Positions 18,122 to 27,400 of a stretch of DNA of 64,000 nt are shown here, one piece after another. Numbering within the stretch: position 1 is the stretch's first letter; each line of letters begins with the position of its first letter. The translations under genes were made by a program, and so were the position numbers. Origin of the DNA: Streptomyces sp. NBC_00510. Its GTDB lineage: Bacteria; Actinomycetota; Actinomycetes; Streptomycetales; Streptomycetaceae. The DNA is taken from positions 2,232,001 through 2,296,000 of the forward strand of contig CP107851.1 of the NCBI GenBank assembly GCA_036013505.1. Direction: 5' to 3'. The notes beneath the pieces were generated by a model. The model was not told where the DNA came from. It ran no database searches and saw nothing but the letters and a program-made list of their open reading frames with translations.

Positions 18122-18712
18122 ATGAGGACGCAGACGGCGACTTCCACCACCCGGGCAACAACGGGAGAACGTTCCTCCCTGCTGAGGCTGTACCTGTGCC
18201 GCGGCGTCCTGGCTGTGGTGTGGGCCCTGGTGTTCGCCCGCGCCCATGACTCCGTCGACGCCACGGCGATCACGCTGCTGGTCGTCTACCCGCTGATCGA
18301 CGCGGTGTCGTCGCTGATCGACTACCGCGCCACCCCCGACGGTTCGGAGCGCGGAGTCACAGCGTTCAACGGCGTGTTGAGCACGTTCGCCGCCCTCGCT
18401 GTCGGCATCGCCGGAGCGGGCGGCGTGGAGCCGGTGCTCCATGCGTTCGGCGCCTGGGCGATCATCTCCGGGGCGGCCCAGCTGGTCGTCGGCCTGCGGC
18501 GGCGCGGCTCCGAGCTGGGCAACCAGTGGCCGACCCTGATCTCGGGCGGCCTGTCTTTCCTGGTCGGCGTCTTCTACAACATCCAGGCCGTGGGCGACAA
18601 CCCCTCGCTCGACGTGCTGTCGACGTACGCCACGGGCGGTGGCGTCTTCTTCATCGCACAGGCTGCGCTGCTCGCCTGGAAGACCCGCCGGCTGCGCACC
18701 CGAACCGCCTGA
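18122..18712 (+). CDS. DUF308/HdeD-like membrane protein
   Basis: 196 residues with about six membrane helices and small loops, resembling the DUF308/HdeD family of small membrane proteins. A Thr-rich N-terminal tail of ~17 residues precedes the first helix. The family is linked to acid or envelope stress in other bacteria, but the function here is unknown. The start is 43 bases after the stop of the secreted esterase gene, with GAAAGG upstream, so cotranscription is likely. A strong hairpin follows. Confidence 0.8.
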   Translation: MRTQTATSTTRATTGERSSLLRLYLCRGVLAVVWALVFARAHDSVDATAITLLVVYPLIDAVSSLIDYRATPDGSERGVTAFNGVLSTFAALAVGIAGAGGVEPVLHAFGAWAIISGAAQLVVGLRRRGSELGNQWPTLISGGLSFLVGVFYNIQAVGDNPSLDVLSTYATGGGVFFIAQAALLAWKTRRLRTRTA

Positions 18713-18728
18713 CGGCCGTACCGCATCC

Positions 18729-18764
18729 GTCCCCGGCCCGCGCCGCACGGTGCGGGCCGGGGAC
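18729..18764 (+). terminator. Hairpin terminator after the DUF308-like gene
   Basis: GTCCCCGGCCCGC (18729-18741) pairs with GCGGGCCGGGGAC (18752-18764), 13 bp perfect with a 10-base loop. It begins 17 bases after the stop codon. Confidence 0.75.
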
Positions 18765-18983
18765 GTGGGGCTTGGCGGGCTTTCGCCGGCGTGGTCCTCG
18801 GCGGGAGCGGATGGGCGGTATGCCGTGTACCAGGGGTTCCAGTACCTGTCTGTCATGCAGGTTCACCCCCGGAATGCCGGCTCCCCCTGATGAGACGAGC
18901 TGCGAAATTTGGGAAGCGGTAGCGCTCGTCGTCAGCAACTTCCTCAGCGGCCCCTGCGAAGACGCGAGCCGCCTGAGCGGAGG

Positions 18984-19027
18984 ACGGGTGCCGGCCCGGC
19001 GGTCTCCACCGCCGGGCCGGCACCCGT
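18984..19027 (-). terminator. 20-bp perfect hairpin terminator
   Basis: Two 20-base arms (18984-19003 and 19008-19027) pair perfectly around a CTCC loop. The hairpin is 20 bases beyond the stop of the minus-strand Tyr-rich gene and is one of the strongest stems in the window. Confidence 0.8.
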
Positions 19028-19047
19028 GTGTCTCGGGCAACCGTGGA

Positions 19048-19326
19048 TCAGTAGTACACCCAGTACTCGTCGTAGTAGTCGTAGGAATCCGTGTAGTCCC
19101 AGTACTCCGTGTACTCCCAGTATTCGTAGTCGGACTCCCAGCAATCGCTGTCGCCGCCGTAGCCGGTGGTCTTCGTCTGCTGCTGGGGTGCCTGGGTGGA
19201 CACGGCGCTTGTCTGCGCCGACGCGGGGGCGGCGAACGCCGTGGTGGGGATCAGAGCGCCCCCTGCCGCCAGGGCCGCGGAGGCCGTGAAGATCGCCAGA
19301 CGCCGGGAACGAGGTGTGCGGGCCAT
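19048..19326 (-). CDS. Small secreted protein with Tyr/Trp/acidic tail
   Basis: 92 residues. AAGGAG (19334-19339) is 7 bases before ATG 19326. A signal peptide (RSRRLAIF, then an Ala-rich core, cleavage near AFA-AP) is followed by a Gln/Thr/Ser linker and then a striking ~33-residue C-terminus. That tail is made almost only of Tyr, Trp, Asp and Glu, with a short irregular repeat such as YEYWEYTEYWDYTD, one Cys, and ends WVYY. I do not recognise the family. A tail this aromatic and acidic could be a metal- or polymer-binding strip, a substrate for Tyr crosslinking, or a modified peptide. It has its own strong terminator. Confidence 0.78.
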   Translation of the reverse strand: MARTPRSRRLAIFTASAALAAGGALIPTTAFAAPASAQTSAVSTQAPQQQTKTTGYGGDSDCWESDYEYWEYTEYWDYTDSYDYYDEYWVYY

Positions 19327-19633
19327 GAGAATTCTCCTTGCTGAGGGATGACGGCAACACCGGATGGTTCCGGGAGGGCCACCCGTTCTGCGTGAACCGA
19401 TGCCTCCATTGAGCCCGGCCCGGTGCGTCGCGTCACGCCCCTGGAATTCGGGGCTTGACAAAAGCGACGTCCACCGGGGTCGGGACCCCGGAGCGCCTCC
19501 CGTGCGCGGCCGACGTGGCCGAGGGTCACGTCAAGGCCACAGATTTCCGGTGATCCGGTCCCCAGCGCGGGTCCCGGTGGTAACTTCCACCGGCTACTTG
19601 ACCTTGTCTTTACGAGATCCAGGGGGAATCGCG
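19327..19633. other. Divergent intergenic region with a short GC dyad
   Basis: No gene seen. CCGGGGTC-GG-GACCCCGG (19474-19491) is a perfect 8-bp dyad about midway between the divergent Tyr-rich and LppU-like genes, a possible regulator site. TTGACA at 19455 has no acceptable -10 partner. Confidence 0.4.
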
Positions 19634-20083
19634 ATGAGCACTCCGCCGCCGCCACCCGGCACCAACCCGTACAACCAGCAGCCGCCCGCGCCGTACGGTC
19701 CGCCGACCGGCAACCCGTACAGCGTGCCCGGCCCTCCGGCGCCCGCGCCCGCACGCCGCATCGGCGTGAAGGGCATCGTCAGGGGGGTGATCAGCCTCGT
19801 CGTGATCGGCTTCGTGGTCTACGGCGGCTACACCACCTGGTTCGGGGGCGCCTCGACCGCCGACGCGGGCGACTGCCTGCACGCGGGGAACGCGGCGGCC
19901 ACGGGCGTGATCTCCGTCGGGGACCCGGAGTTCGAGATCGTGGACTGCGGTGACGCCAAGGCCCAGTTCAAGGTCGTCGACAGGCAGTCCGGGACGGACG
20001 GGACCTGCGAGGACAAGTACCGCCGGTACACCCAGGGCGGCTCCGGCCGGGACTTCACGCTCTGCCTGGAACCGTTGAAGTGA
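19634..20083 (+). CDS. LppU/SCO3897-like membrane-anchored protein
   Basis: 149 residues. A cytoplasmic Pro/Asn/Tyr-rich N-terminus (about 40 residues) is followed by one membrane helix (GVISLVVIGFVVYGGYTTW) and a ~90-residue extracellular domain. That domain has four cysteines in AGDCLH, VDCGD, GTCEDKY and LCLEP, the pattern of the LppU/SCO3897 family in actinomycetes. Function unknown. GGGGGAA lies 6 bases before ATG 19634. Confidence 0.75.
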   Translation: MSTPPPPPGTNPYNQQPPAPYGPPTGNPYSVPGPPAPAPARRIGVKGIVRGVISLVVIGFVVYGGYTTWFGGASTADAGDCLHAGNAAATGVISVGDPEFEIVDCGDAKAQFKVVDRQSGTDGTCEDKYRRYTQGGSGRDFTLCLEPLK

Positions 20084-20163
20084 GTACCCGCCGGCACGAT
20101 TGAGGCCCGCGCCCGGCCCCGGCCCCGGTGACGTCGCGTCAGGCGGTGGGTACCGTGGTCGGG

Positions 20164-21048
20164 ATGCGGATCCTTCACCTGTCCGACATCCACATCGGCC
20201 CCGTCGACGGGCCCAACTCCCGCGGGATCGACGCGCGGGAGTCCCTGCGCCGTATGCTGGCCGCCCTCGACTCCGTCCCGGACGTCGGCGCCGTCGTCGT
20301 CAGCGGCGACGTCGCCGACGACGGCTCTCCGGAGGCGTACGCCGCGGCCCGCGACATGGTGCGGGAGTTCGCCGCGCGCAGGCGGGCGCCCGTGGTGTTC
20401 TGCACCGGCAACCACGACGAGCGCGGCGCCTTCGCCAAGGTGCTGGGCAGCGGCCACCTGGGAGCCGACGGCGACGACCTGGCGACCGCGGTCGTCGACT
20501 CCCCGGAGGGCGAGCGGGCCGCCGTGAGCGTGATCGGCGGCCACCGCTTCATCACGCTCGACTCGCTCGTCCCCGGCAAGGTGTACGGCCGGGTGGGCCC
20601 GCGCCAGCTCGGCTGGCTCCGCGAGGTGCTGGCCGAGCCCGCGCCGCACGGATCCGTGGTGGTCCTCCACCACCCGCCCGTCACCCTCGACGTCGCGACC
20701 CAGAAGGCCCTGGGGCTGCAGGACGGGGCCGAACTGGCGGACGCCGTACGCGGCACGGACGTACGGCTCGTCCTGTGCGGCCACTTCCACCTGCAGCTCT
20801 TCGGCCACCTCGCGTCGGTCCCCGTGTGGGTGACCCCGGGCGTTCTCAGCCGCATCGACCTCAGCGGCCCGCAGGGCACCGAGCGGGCGGTACGCGGGGC
20901 CTCGGCGACCCTCGTCGACCTCGGCGGTCCGTACGCCCCGCTGTTCCACGTGCTCCACGCACGCGACCCACGGGCGGGCGAGACGGTCTACGAGCTCGAC
21001 CGCGACCAGCTCCGCTCGGTCGTGGAACGGCTGGGCCCCGGCTCCTGA
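20164..21048 (+). CDS. Calcineurin-like metallophosphoesterase
   Basis: A 294-residue cytoplasmic phosphoesterase. All metal-binding motifs are present in order: DIHIG (DxH, residue ~8), SGDVADDG (GDxxD, ~45), GNHDER (GNHD/E, ~83), VLHHPP and CGHFH. The compact layout is that of CpdA-like cyclic-nucleotide phosphodiesterases and Icc-type enzymes; which substrate is used cannot be decided. GTG 20128 is also in frame but lacks an SD. Its stop abuts the stop of the convergent next gene (TGA-TCA). Confidence 0.88.
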   Translation: MRILHLSDIHIGPVDGPNSRGIDARESLRRMLAALDSVPDVGAVVVSGDVADDGSPEAYAAARDMVREFAARRRAPVVFCTGNHDERGAFAKVLGSGHLGADGDDLATAVVDSPEGERAAVSVIGGHRFITLDSLVPGKVYGRVGPRQLGWLREVLAEPAPHGSVVVLHHPPVTLDVATQKALGLQDGAELADAVRGTDVRLVLCGHFHLQLFGHLASVPVWVTPGVLSRIDLSGPQGTERAVRGASATLVDLGGPYAPLFHVLHARDPRAGETVYELDRDQLRSVVERLGPGS

Positions 21049-21900
21049 TCAGGGCGTGACCAGGACCTTGCTGATCAGCGGCAGGTGGTCGGAGGCCGTC
21101 GGGTCGGCCTGCACCACGCGCGTGACGAGCGGCTTGACCTCGTCGGTGGTGTAGATGGCGTCGATGCGCTCGGTCGGCGCCTCGGCGGGGTAGGTCGCGC
21201 CGTCGCCGCGGCCGTGCGGCGAACGGGCCCATGCGTCGGTGTAGCGGGACTGCAGCGGCTGCGACTCGGGGGCGTCCGGCAGGGCGTTGAAGTCGCCGAC
21301 GAGGACGGCCGGCTCCTTGTCGCCGATCAGGTCCACGATCTGCGGGGTCTGCTGGAGGCGGTCGGTCTGCGAACTGGCGGCCAGATGCGTGCAGTAGAAG
21401 TGAACGGCCTTGCCGCGCACGTTCAGGGTGGCGTGCAGCAGCCCGCGCTGCTCCTGGCCGGGCGACTTGTACAGCCAGGTGTTCTCCGACGCGGTGATCG
21501 GGTAGCGGGACAGGATCGCGGTGCCGTACTGGATCCGGTGGTCGCTGCCGGCCGGGGGCGCGTTGTCGATGTTGGCGCCGAAGACGACGTGGTAGCCGAG
21601 CAGCTTCGCCAGGTCGGCGGCCTGGTCGGCCCAGTCGCTGCGCGCGGAGTAGTGGTTGTCGACCTCCTGCAGCCCGACCACGTCGGCGCCGCTCCTGCGG
21701 ACGACGTCCGCGACCCGCGGGACGTCGAGCACGTCGTCCGTGCCCTGGGCGTGGTGGATGTTGAACGTCATCACGTCCAGCACACGCGCGCCGCGGCCCT
21801 CGGCGACCGGGGCCTTGCCCGTCGTGGCGGCGGCGGTGCCGGTGGTGGCGGCAATGAACGCGAAGACGACGGCGAGTGCGGACAGGGTCCGGCGCAGCAT
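21049..21900 (-). CDS. Secreted endonuclease/exonuclease/phosphatase-family protein
   Basis: 283 residues with a signal peptide cleaved near AAA-TT. The catalytic pattern of the EEP superfamily (DNase I, sphingomyelinase) is visible: TFNIHH, QEVDNHYS, YCTHLAAS, VGDFNALPD and SDHLPL. The secreted location suggests scavenging of phosphate or nucleotides, or lipid phosphodiester cleavage. GGAGGA precedes the ATG. It converges on the calcineurin-like phosphoesterase gene with no spacer. Confidence 0.88.
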   Translation of the reverse strand: MLRRTLSALAVVFAFIAATTGTAAATTGKAPVAEGRGARVLDVMTFNIHHAQGTDDVLDVPRVADVVRRSGADVVGLQEVDNHYSARSDWADQAADLAKLLGYHVVFGANIDNAPPAGSDHRIQYGTAILSRYPITASENTWLYKSPGQEQRGLLHATLNVRGKAVHFYCTHLAASSQTDRLQQTPQIVDLIGDKEPAVLVGDFNALPDAPESQPLQSRYTDAWARSPHGRGDGATYPAEAPTERIDAIYTTDEVKPLVTRVVQADPTASDHLPLISKVLVTP

Positions 21901-22082
21901 GACGGGGTCCTCCCGGGGGACGGCAAGCGGGAACGATCACGATCGTGTCCGGGCCTCCTGGCGGACGCGTGACGGGGAGGTGAAGTCCACCTCCCCTCCC
22001 CGGTGCCGGACGTCACGCCCCGTTCAACCCGCCGACCTGCGGGTCTGGTGGGGGCCTGGGGCGGCCCCTCCGGGCAGGCGGG

Positions 22083-22113
22083 TTGACCCTCGACCTGGTG
22101 GAGGGGGCAGAGT
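22083..22113 (+). promoter_or_regulatory. MerR-type promoter with 19-bp spacer (regulator gene)
   Basis: TTGACC (22083-22088) and CAGAGT (22108-22113) are 19 bp apart. The dyad CCCTC-N9-GAGGG fills the spacer. It lies directly before a MerR-family gene and so is probably an autoregulated promoter. The start of transcription would fall at about 22120, next to GTG 22121, giving a leaderless mRNA. Confidence 0.68.
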
Positions 22114-22120
22114 CCCGGGT

Positions 22121-23221
22121 GTGGAGAACGACATGCGCAGTATCGGTGAGCTGGCCCGGGACAGCGGCCTGGGTGTGAGCGCGCTGCGGTTCTACGACGG
22201 CGCCGGGGTGCTGGTCCCGGCCCGGGTGGAACCGTCGAGCGGCTACCGCTGGTACGGCCCCGAGCAGCTCGAAGAGGCCCGGTTGCTGGCACGGCTGCGC
22301 CGGACCGGCATGCCCCTGGCGGACATCCGCCTGGTGCTGGCCGGCTGGTCCAATGCCGACACCGACCTGGTCAGGAAACTGCTGCAGGCGCAACTGCGCC
22401 GCCTCGAACGGGGGCTTTCCGACGCCCGCGTCGAGTTCTCCGCGATCCGCGCACTACTCGACCGCAAGGAGAACCCCATGTCCTCGCCCCTCGCCTCCGC
22501 CACCGTCCGCCTGGCCGTCCCCGCCTCGGGCCTGGCCGCCGCACTCGACGCGGTCCGTTTCGCCGCCGGGACCGATCCCGAACTGCCCGTGCTCGGCGGT
22601 GTCCTGTTCGACATCGACGGCGGGACGCTCCATGTCGTGGCCACCGACCGGTACCGGATGGCCGTCGCGCAGACCGGTGTCGCCGGGCACGGCGGGCCCC
22701 GCCGTCAGGTCGTCGTGCCGTCCCCGCTCGCCGACGCCATGCGGGCGCTCCTGGCCGGCGGCGAGGCGTCCGTCGAGCTCACGGTGGACGGTGACCGTGT
22801 CGCCCTGGCGGCAGGCGACCGTCAGGCGGCCGGCCGCTGTCTCGACCACGACTTCCCCGACTACCGCCGCATCGTGCGCCTGCCGGAGGGACGGCGCGTC
22901 CCCGTCGAGGTCCCGGCGCTGCGCGCCGCGTTGGAGACCGGACCCGTACGCGCCGGCGAGAGCCGGGAGCAGGACGGGAAGTCCCCCGACATCAGCGTCC
23001 TCACGGTGGCGGGCGACGGCACGGTGGGCGTGTGCGAGGACGGCGACGAGGGCCCGGACGACGTCGCCGTCAACCGCGAGTACCTCCTCCAGGCCCTGGC
23101 CGCCGGAGACCGCGACCAGCTGGTGCTGGAGTTCGGCGCACCCACGGCGCCCCTGACGATCCGCCGGGCGGAGGACGACGGCGCCTTCTCGGTCCTGATG
23201 CCCGTCCGCCTGGAGGCCTGA
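22121..23221 (+). CDS. MerR-family regulator fused to DNA sliding-clamp (DnaN) domains
   Basis: 366 residues. The N-terminus (about 5-75) is a MerR winged helix: MRSIGELARDSGLGVSALRF, then SSGYRWYG. A helical linker (about 85-120) follows, rich in Arg and Leu as in MerR dimerisation coils. The rest matches domains 2 and 3 of the DNA polymerase III beta clamp: LPVLGGVLFDIDGG, VATDRYRMAVA, VNREYLLQAL and the classic clamp ending VLMPVRLEA. Clamp domain 1 is absent, its place taken by the DNA-binding domain. GTG 22121 fits leaderless initiation; ATG 22133 is the alternative. The role of the clamp part (ligand sensing, oligomerisation, or contact with replication proteins) is unknown. Confidence 0.88.
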   Translation: MENDMRSIGELARDSGLGVSALRFYDGAGVLVPARVEPSSGYRWYGPEQLEEARLLARLRRTGMPLADIRLVLAGWSNADTDLVRKLLQAQLRRLERGLSDARVEFSAIRALLDRKENPMSSPLASATVRLAVPASGLAAALDAVRFAAGTDPELPVLGGVLFDIDGGTLHVVATDRYRMAVAQTGVAGHGGPRRQVVVPSPLADAMRALLAGGEASVELTVDGDRVALAAGDRQAAGRCLDHDFPDYRRIVRLPEGRRVPVEVPALRAALETGPVRAGESREQDGKSPDISVLTVAGDGTVGVCEDGDEGPDDVAVNREYLLQALAAGDRDQLVLEFGAPTAPLTIRRAEDDGAFSVLMPVRLEA

Positions 23222-23239
23222 CCGCCCGGCCGCACCCCG

Positions 23240-24379
23240 TCACGCCGGCACGGCCACCCGCTCGCAGAACCAGTAGACGCTCACGACCACGATCGGAGCC
23301 GTCATCGCGGGCAGCGCCCAGCGGTGGGCGGGGGTGCGGCGCAGCAGGACCAGCAGGGGGAACGTGACCGCGATGATGCCGAGCTGCACTGCCTCGATGC
23401 CGACGTTGAAGCTGAGCAGCGACAGCAGCAGTTCCCAGGACCAGCTCTCGTCGATGCCGAGGGCGCCCGCGAAGCCCAGGCCGTGGACGAGGCCGAAGAG
23501 GAAGACGACCGGGAGCCGCCAGCGGCCGGTGGCCTCGCGGTTGCGCAGGAGGAGCCCCGCGAGGGCCACGGCGGCGATGGAGGCGGCGATGACCGGCTCG
23601 ACGACCGATCCGGGAACGTGGACGAGGCCCATGGCCGCCAGCAGGAAGGTGACGCTGTGCGCGGCGGTGAAGGCGGTCGCCGCGAGGACGACGTCGCGCA
23701 GGCCGCGGGCGCCGATGAGCAGGGAGAGCAGGAAGAGGATGTGGTCGAGGCCGAACAGCAGGTGCTCCATGCCGAGCAGGAAGAAGTCGGTGATCTGCCG
23801 GGTTTCGTGGTGCCCGGTGGTCTCCAGGGTGGGCTCGGCGGCCGTCAGCACCTGGGAGCCCCGCCGGCCGTCGATGTCGTAGTGGACGATCGTCTGCGTG
23901 CTGTGCACGAAGCTCTCGGCGTCGGGGAAGAGGGCGCTGGAGACGGTGTACGTGCCGCCGGCGCCGCCCGGGCAGTCGTAGGCCAGGGTGAGGACGGCGT
24001 ACGGGCGGGTGCCGCGGGTGTGGACGTCCGCGTCGCGGGCGGGGCGGGGTGAGCAGGCGGCGTCCTCGTGGCCGACGGCGAAGCGCCCGGTGACGTACGC
24101 GTGCACCGCGTCGGCGTTGGTCTTGAGCTGGTGCAGCTGCTCGGTGCGGCCCTTCGCACCGTACGCCTCCTCGTACAGCCAGGCCGACTTCATGAGCAGG
24201 TCGTACTCGAGGTCTAGGGTCGCCTCCACGTGGCTTCCGGCGCCCTCGACCTCGACGTACGCCTTCGAGGTCGCGTCGTGCGCGGCGGCCGGTGCGGCGG
24301 AGGCGAGGGACGCGGCGAGCACGGCGACGAGGGCCGCGAGGAGCACGGCGAAGAGCCGGGGCGCGGTGGTGGAACGCAT
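23240..24379 (-). CDS. HupE/UreJ-like membrane protein with large exported N-terminal domain
   Basis: 379 residues. A signal peptide (cleavage near AAA-HD) and a ~170-residue extracellular domain are followed by about six or seven membrane helices. These carry HupE/UreJ motifs: GLDHILFLL, FTAAHSVTF, HGLGFAGAL and FNVGIEAVQ. The His-containing helices suggest metal (Ni, Co or similar) handling, as in HupE/UreJ permeases, but the substrate is not shown. It converges on the MerR-clamp gene with 18 bases between, and is followed 110 bases upstream by the end of another minus-strand gene. Confidence 0.85.
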   Translation of the reverse strand: MRSTTAPRLFAVLLAALVAVLAASLASAAPAAAHDATSKAYVEVEGAGSHVEATLDLEYDLLMKSAWLYEEAYGAKGRTEQLHQLKTNADAVHAYVTGRFAVGHEDAACSPRPARDADVHTRGTRPYAVLTLAYDCPGGAGGTYTVSSALFPDAESFVHSTQTIVHYDIDGRRGSQVLTAAEPTLETTGHHETRQITDFFLLGMEHLLFGLDHILFLLSLLIGARGLRDVVLAATAFTAAHSVTFLLAAMGLVHVPGSVVEPVIAASIAAVALAGLLLRNREATGRWRLPVVFLFGLVHGLGFAGALGIDESWSWELLLSLLSFNVGIEAVQLGIIAVTFPLLVLLRRTPAHRWALPAMTAPIVVVSVYWFCERVAVPA

Positions 24380-24414
24380 GAGGTCGGTCCTCTGGGTGGG
24401 GATGAACGGCGGCG

Positions 24415-24453
24415 GCCCGCCGTCCCGGACCGGTCGGGTCCGGGACGGCGGGC
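24415..24453 (-). terminator. 17-bp perfect hairpin terminator
   Basis: Perfect 17-base arms (24415-24431 and 24437-24453) flank a 5-base loop, 38 bases beyond the stop of the large phosphoesterase gene. Confidence 0.78.
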
Positions 24454-24490
24454 GTGGGCGGGCCTGCGGTCCTACCGGCGTGTCAGCCGG

Positions 24491-27400
24491 TCACCGCCGG
24501 CCGGTGGACGGCGCGAACCACGGGTACGCGGGCGCGTCCGGTCCCCACGTGCCGGGGCGGCCGTAGGCGTCCTTGGTCACGAAGACGCTCGGCTCGGAGG
24601 CGGTGACGCCGCCGCCGGTGGAGCGCACGGTGACGAACCAGGCGTGGGTCGTGCCCGGCTTGAGCCCCCGCCAGGTCACCGAGGCGACCTCGCCGGAACG
24701 GGCCTTGGCCTTGCCGATGACGCTCACGGGGTCGTAGAGCGCCAGCGAGTCGGTCGTGAAGGTCGTCTTGCGGCTGGTGAGGTCGACCGGCAGCACCATG
24801 TTGTCCTCGGTGCCGTCGTAGCGGTGGTCGGTGTCGTACTCGGTGGCGCCGAACTCGTCGAGCAGCGGCGAGTAGGTGTCCACCGTCACCTCCGAGCGCT
24901 TCACGTCGAACTGCAGCATCCGGAAGAAGCTCGCGCCGAACTGGAGCTGGTCGTCCGGCTGGTAGCCGCCGATCTCGGTGAGCCCGAGCCGGTCCGCGGA
25001 GACCGTGTAGAACTGGTAGTCCGCGAGGAGTTCGACGACGTCGTGCTCGACCTCGCCGACCCTGGGCTTCACGTTGGTGCCGACGCCGTGCTCGTGACCG
25101 GCGAGGATCAGGAACACGTTCGGGTTGTCCTGGACCACCGTCTTGTAGAGCATCGAACCGTCGGGCGCGGAGAACGGGGCGCCGCGTCCGTCCGGGTTGC
25201 CGCTCGGCGCGAGGTAGTCGTGCGAGAGCAGGATGCCGTTGCGGCCGGGGAAGCGCTTGAAGACGGAGTCGGCCCATTCGGCCTCCTCGCGGGTCACCCC
25301 GTAGGACAGGCCGACCACGACGAAGTCGAGGCCGCCGGCGGAGAACAGGTCGTAGTGGTTCTGGTTGTCGCCGGGCCGCCAGGGGCCGCCGTACTCGGCG
25401 TGCTTCCAGCCCTTGGACAGGGCCTGGTAGCGGTCGGGGCCGTAGTACTTGTTGTAGATCGCGCCGGGGCCGTTCTCTGTGCCCGACTGGTTGTCGTGGT
25501 TGCCCGCGATCACGCCGTTGGGGATCCCCGCGTCGTCGAGGATCTTCTGCTGCTTGGAGGAGAGCTCCAGCTCGCCGGTGATCTGGCGCTGCGTGGCCTC
25601 GTCGGCGGGCTTGCGGATGTTGTTCTCGATGATGTCGCCGGTGTGGGCGACGTAGGCGATCTTGCGCTGTTCCTTGTTGGCGGCGATCCAGCGGGAGACG
25701 TCGCCGTAGGCCTTCTCCCACACCGCGCGCTCCTCGGGCGTCTCCTGCTCCACCGCGCCCTCGGAGAGGTACTGGGTGTCGGTGTAGTGGACGATCGAGA
25801 AGTCGTACGAGCCGGGGTCGGCGAAGCGGTCCGGGTCACCGGCGTCGATGTCGTCGGCGAACGGGTCCTCGCCGGTCACCATGACGTGGACCTGCTGCCG
25901 GTCGACGTACTTCCGGTCGACGACGGCGGTCAGCACGGTGTTGCCCTCGACGGCGCCGCGGGCGCTGGTCAGCACGTCCCAGGCGTCGGTCCTGGTGTTC
26001 CACACGCGCAGCGCGGCGAGCCGTTCGGGGTCGATGACGCCCTCCCAGCGCAGAACCGGCGCGTCCACGTGGCCCTTCACCTTGACGTCGTACCGCTGGA
26101 AGGTGACGTCCGGGCCGGCGGGCGCGGGCAGCGTCCTGCCGTCGGCGGGCGCGAGGCCGGCGGCCTTGACCTTCTTCTCGCCCTTGACCTCGAGCGTGGT
26201 GGGGACGGACGTCGCCGTGCCCTGGTACACCTGGTCCGGCGTGATGATCTCGGTCTCGGAGAACGTGGCGGTCACGTCACCGCCGTCGGGCTCGGCCACC
26301 GTGGCCGAGAGCTTCACGCTGCCGCCCGCGTCGGTCGTGCCGGACTTCGGGGTGAGGCCGGCGGGGGCGTCGGGGACGCCGGCGGAGGTGAACGTCACCT
26401 CGCGGGTGCCGGTGTTGCCGAGGCCGTCGGTGCCGGAGACCTTCAGCGTGTGCTCACCTGCGGACAGGCCGGGGCCCACCGCGGCGCCGGGCTCGACGGG
26501 CTTGCCGTCGAGCGTGACGTCCGGGCCCTTCACGACGCCGGACAGGTCCTGGAGCCGCACGTCGAGGACGACCGAGGCGGTGATCCGCTGCCCGGCGGCG
26601 GGGACGCTGGACGCCACCGTGGGGGCGGAGTTGTCGGTGACCAGGAAGCGGGTCGCGGTCTTGCCGCTCTTCGACGTCGCGGCCAGGGTGTGCTTGCCGT
26701 CGGCGGTCTTCGCGGTGTCGAGGTCGGCGTACAGGCCCTGGGCGGGGCCGTCGACGAAGAACTCCAGGTCGATCTCGGTGAGCGGGTTGACGTTGTCGCC
26801 GCAGTTGCCGTCGCCGAGACCGTACGAGCCCTTGAGCATCCGGCCGGCGGCGGTGCCGTTCGCCGGGGTGAGGGTGATGTCGGAGACGGCGAAGTCGTCG
26901 CGGTTGTCGCCGCAGGAGGTCGGGAAGGTGCCCGTGACGAAGTCGATCGTGTTCCAGCCGGGGACGAGCCACTCGTTGGGGAACGTCAGGCCGACGTGCT
27001 GGCTGACGAAGTCCGCGTCGAGCACCTGCTTCTGGCCGTTGACCAGGATGTGGTTCTGGTACCGGGCCTCGATCGAGTTGGTGCCCACGGTGAAGCCGAG
27101 GGTCGCGTTGCCGGAGCCGAGGGTCGGTGAGACGTGCACGGCCGGGGCGTCGATCGTCCAGTGCAGCTCGGCCTCGCGCAGGCGGGTGTCGCTGTTGCCG
27201 CAGCTGCCGTCGCCCATGGCGTACGAGTCGGCGATGCCGTGGCCGGTGACGGTGCCGCCGTCGAGGGCGAGCGTGAGCCCCGAGATGTCGAAGTCGTCGC
27301 GGTTGTTGCCGCAGCTCTCCTTGTAGGCGCTGGTCACGACCGTGATCGTGTTGTCACCGGGGACCAGGAAGCGTGCGGGGACGGCGATGTCGACGCGCTG

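Larger units (their letters stand above)
18713..19047. other. Intergenic stretch between convergent genes
   Basis: 335 bases hold two strong hairpins (listed separately) and no coding sequence that I can support. The central part near 18880-18925 is somewhat AT-richer than its surroundings. Confidence 0.6.

Noticed and set aside
16438..18273. 611-codon minus-strand open frame
   Set aside because: It is the antisense shadow of the tannase-family and DUF308-like genes, caused by high GC content; the plus-strand products have clear motifs.
19455..19484. TTGACA as a promoter -35
   Set aside because: No acceptable -10 element 16-19 bases downstream.
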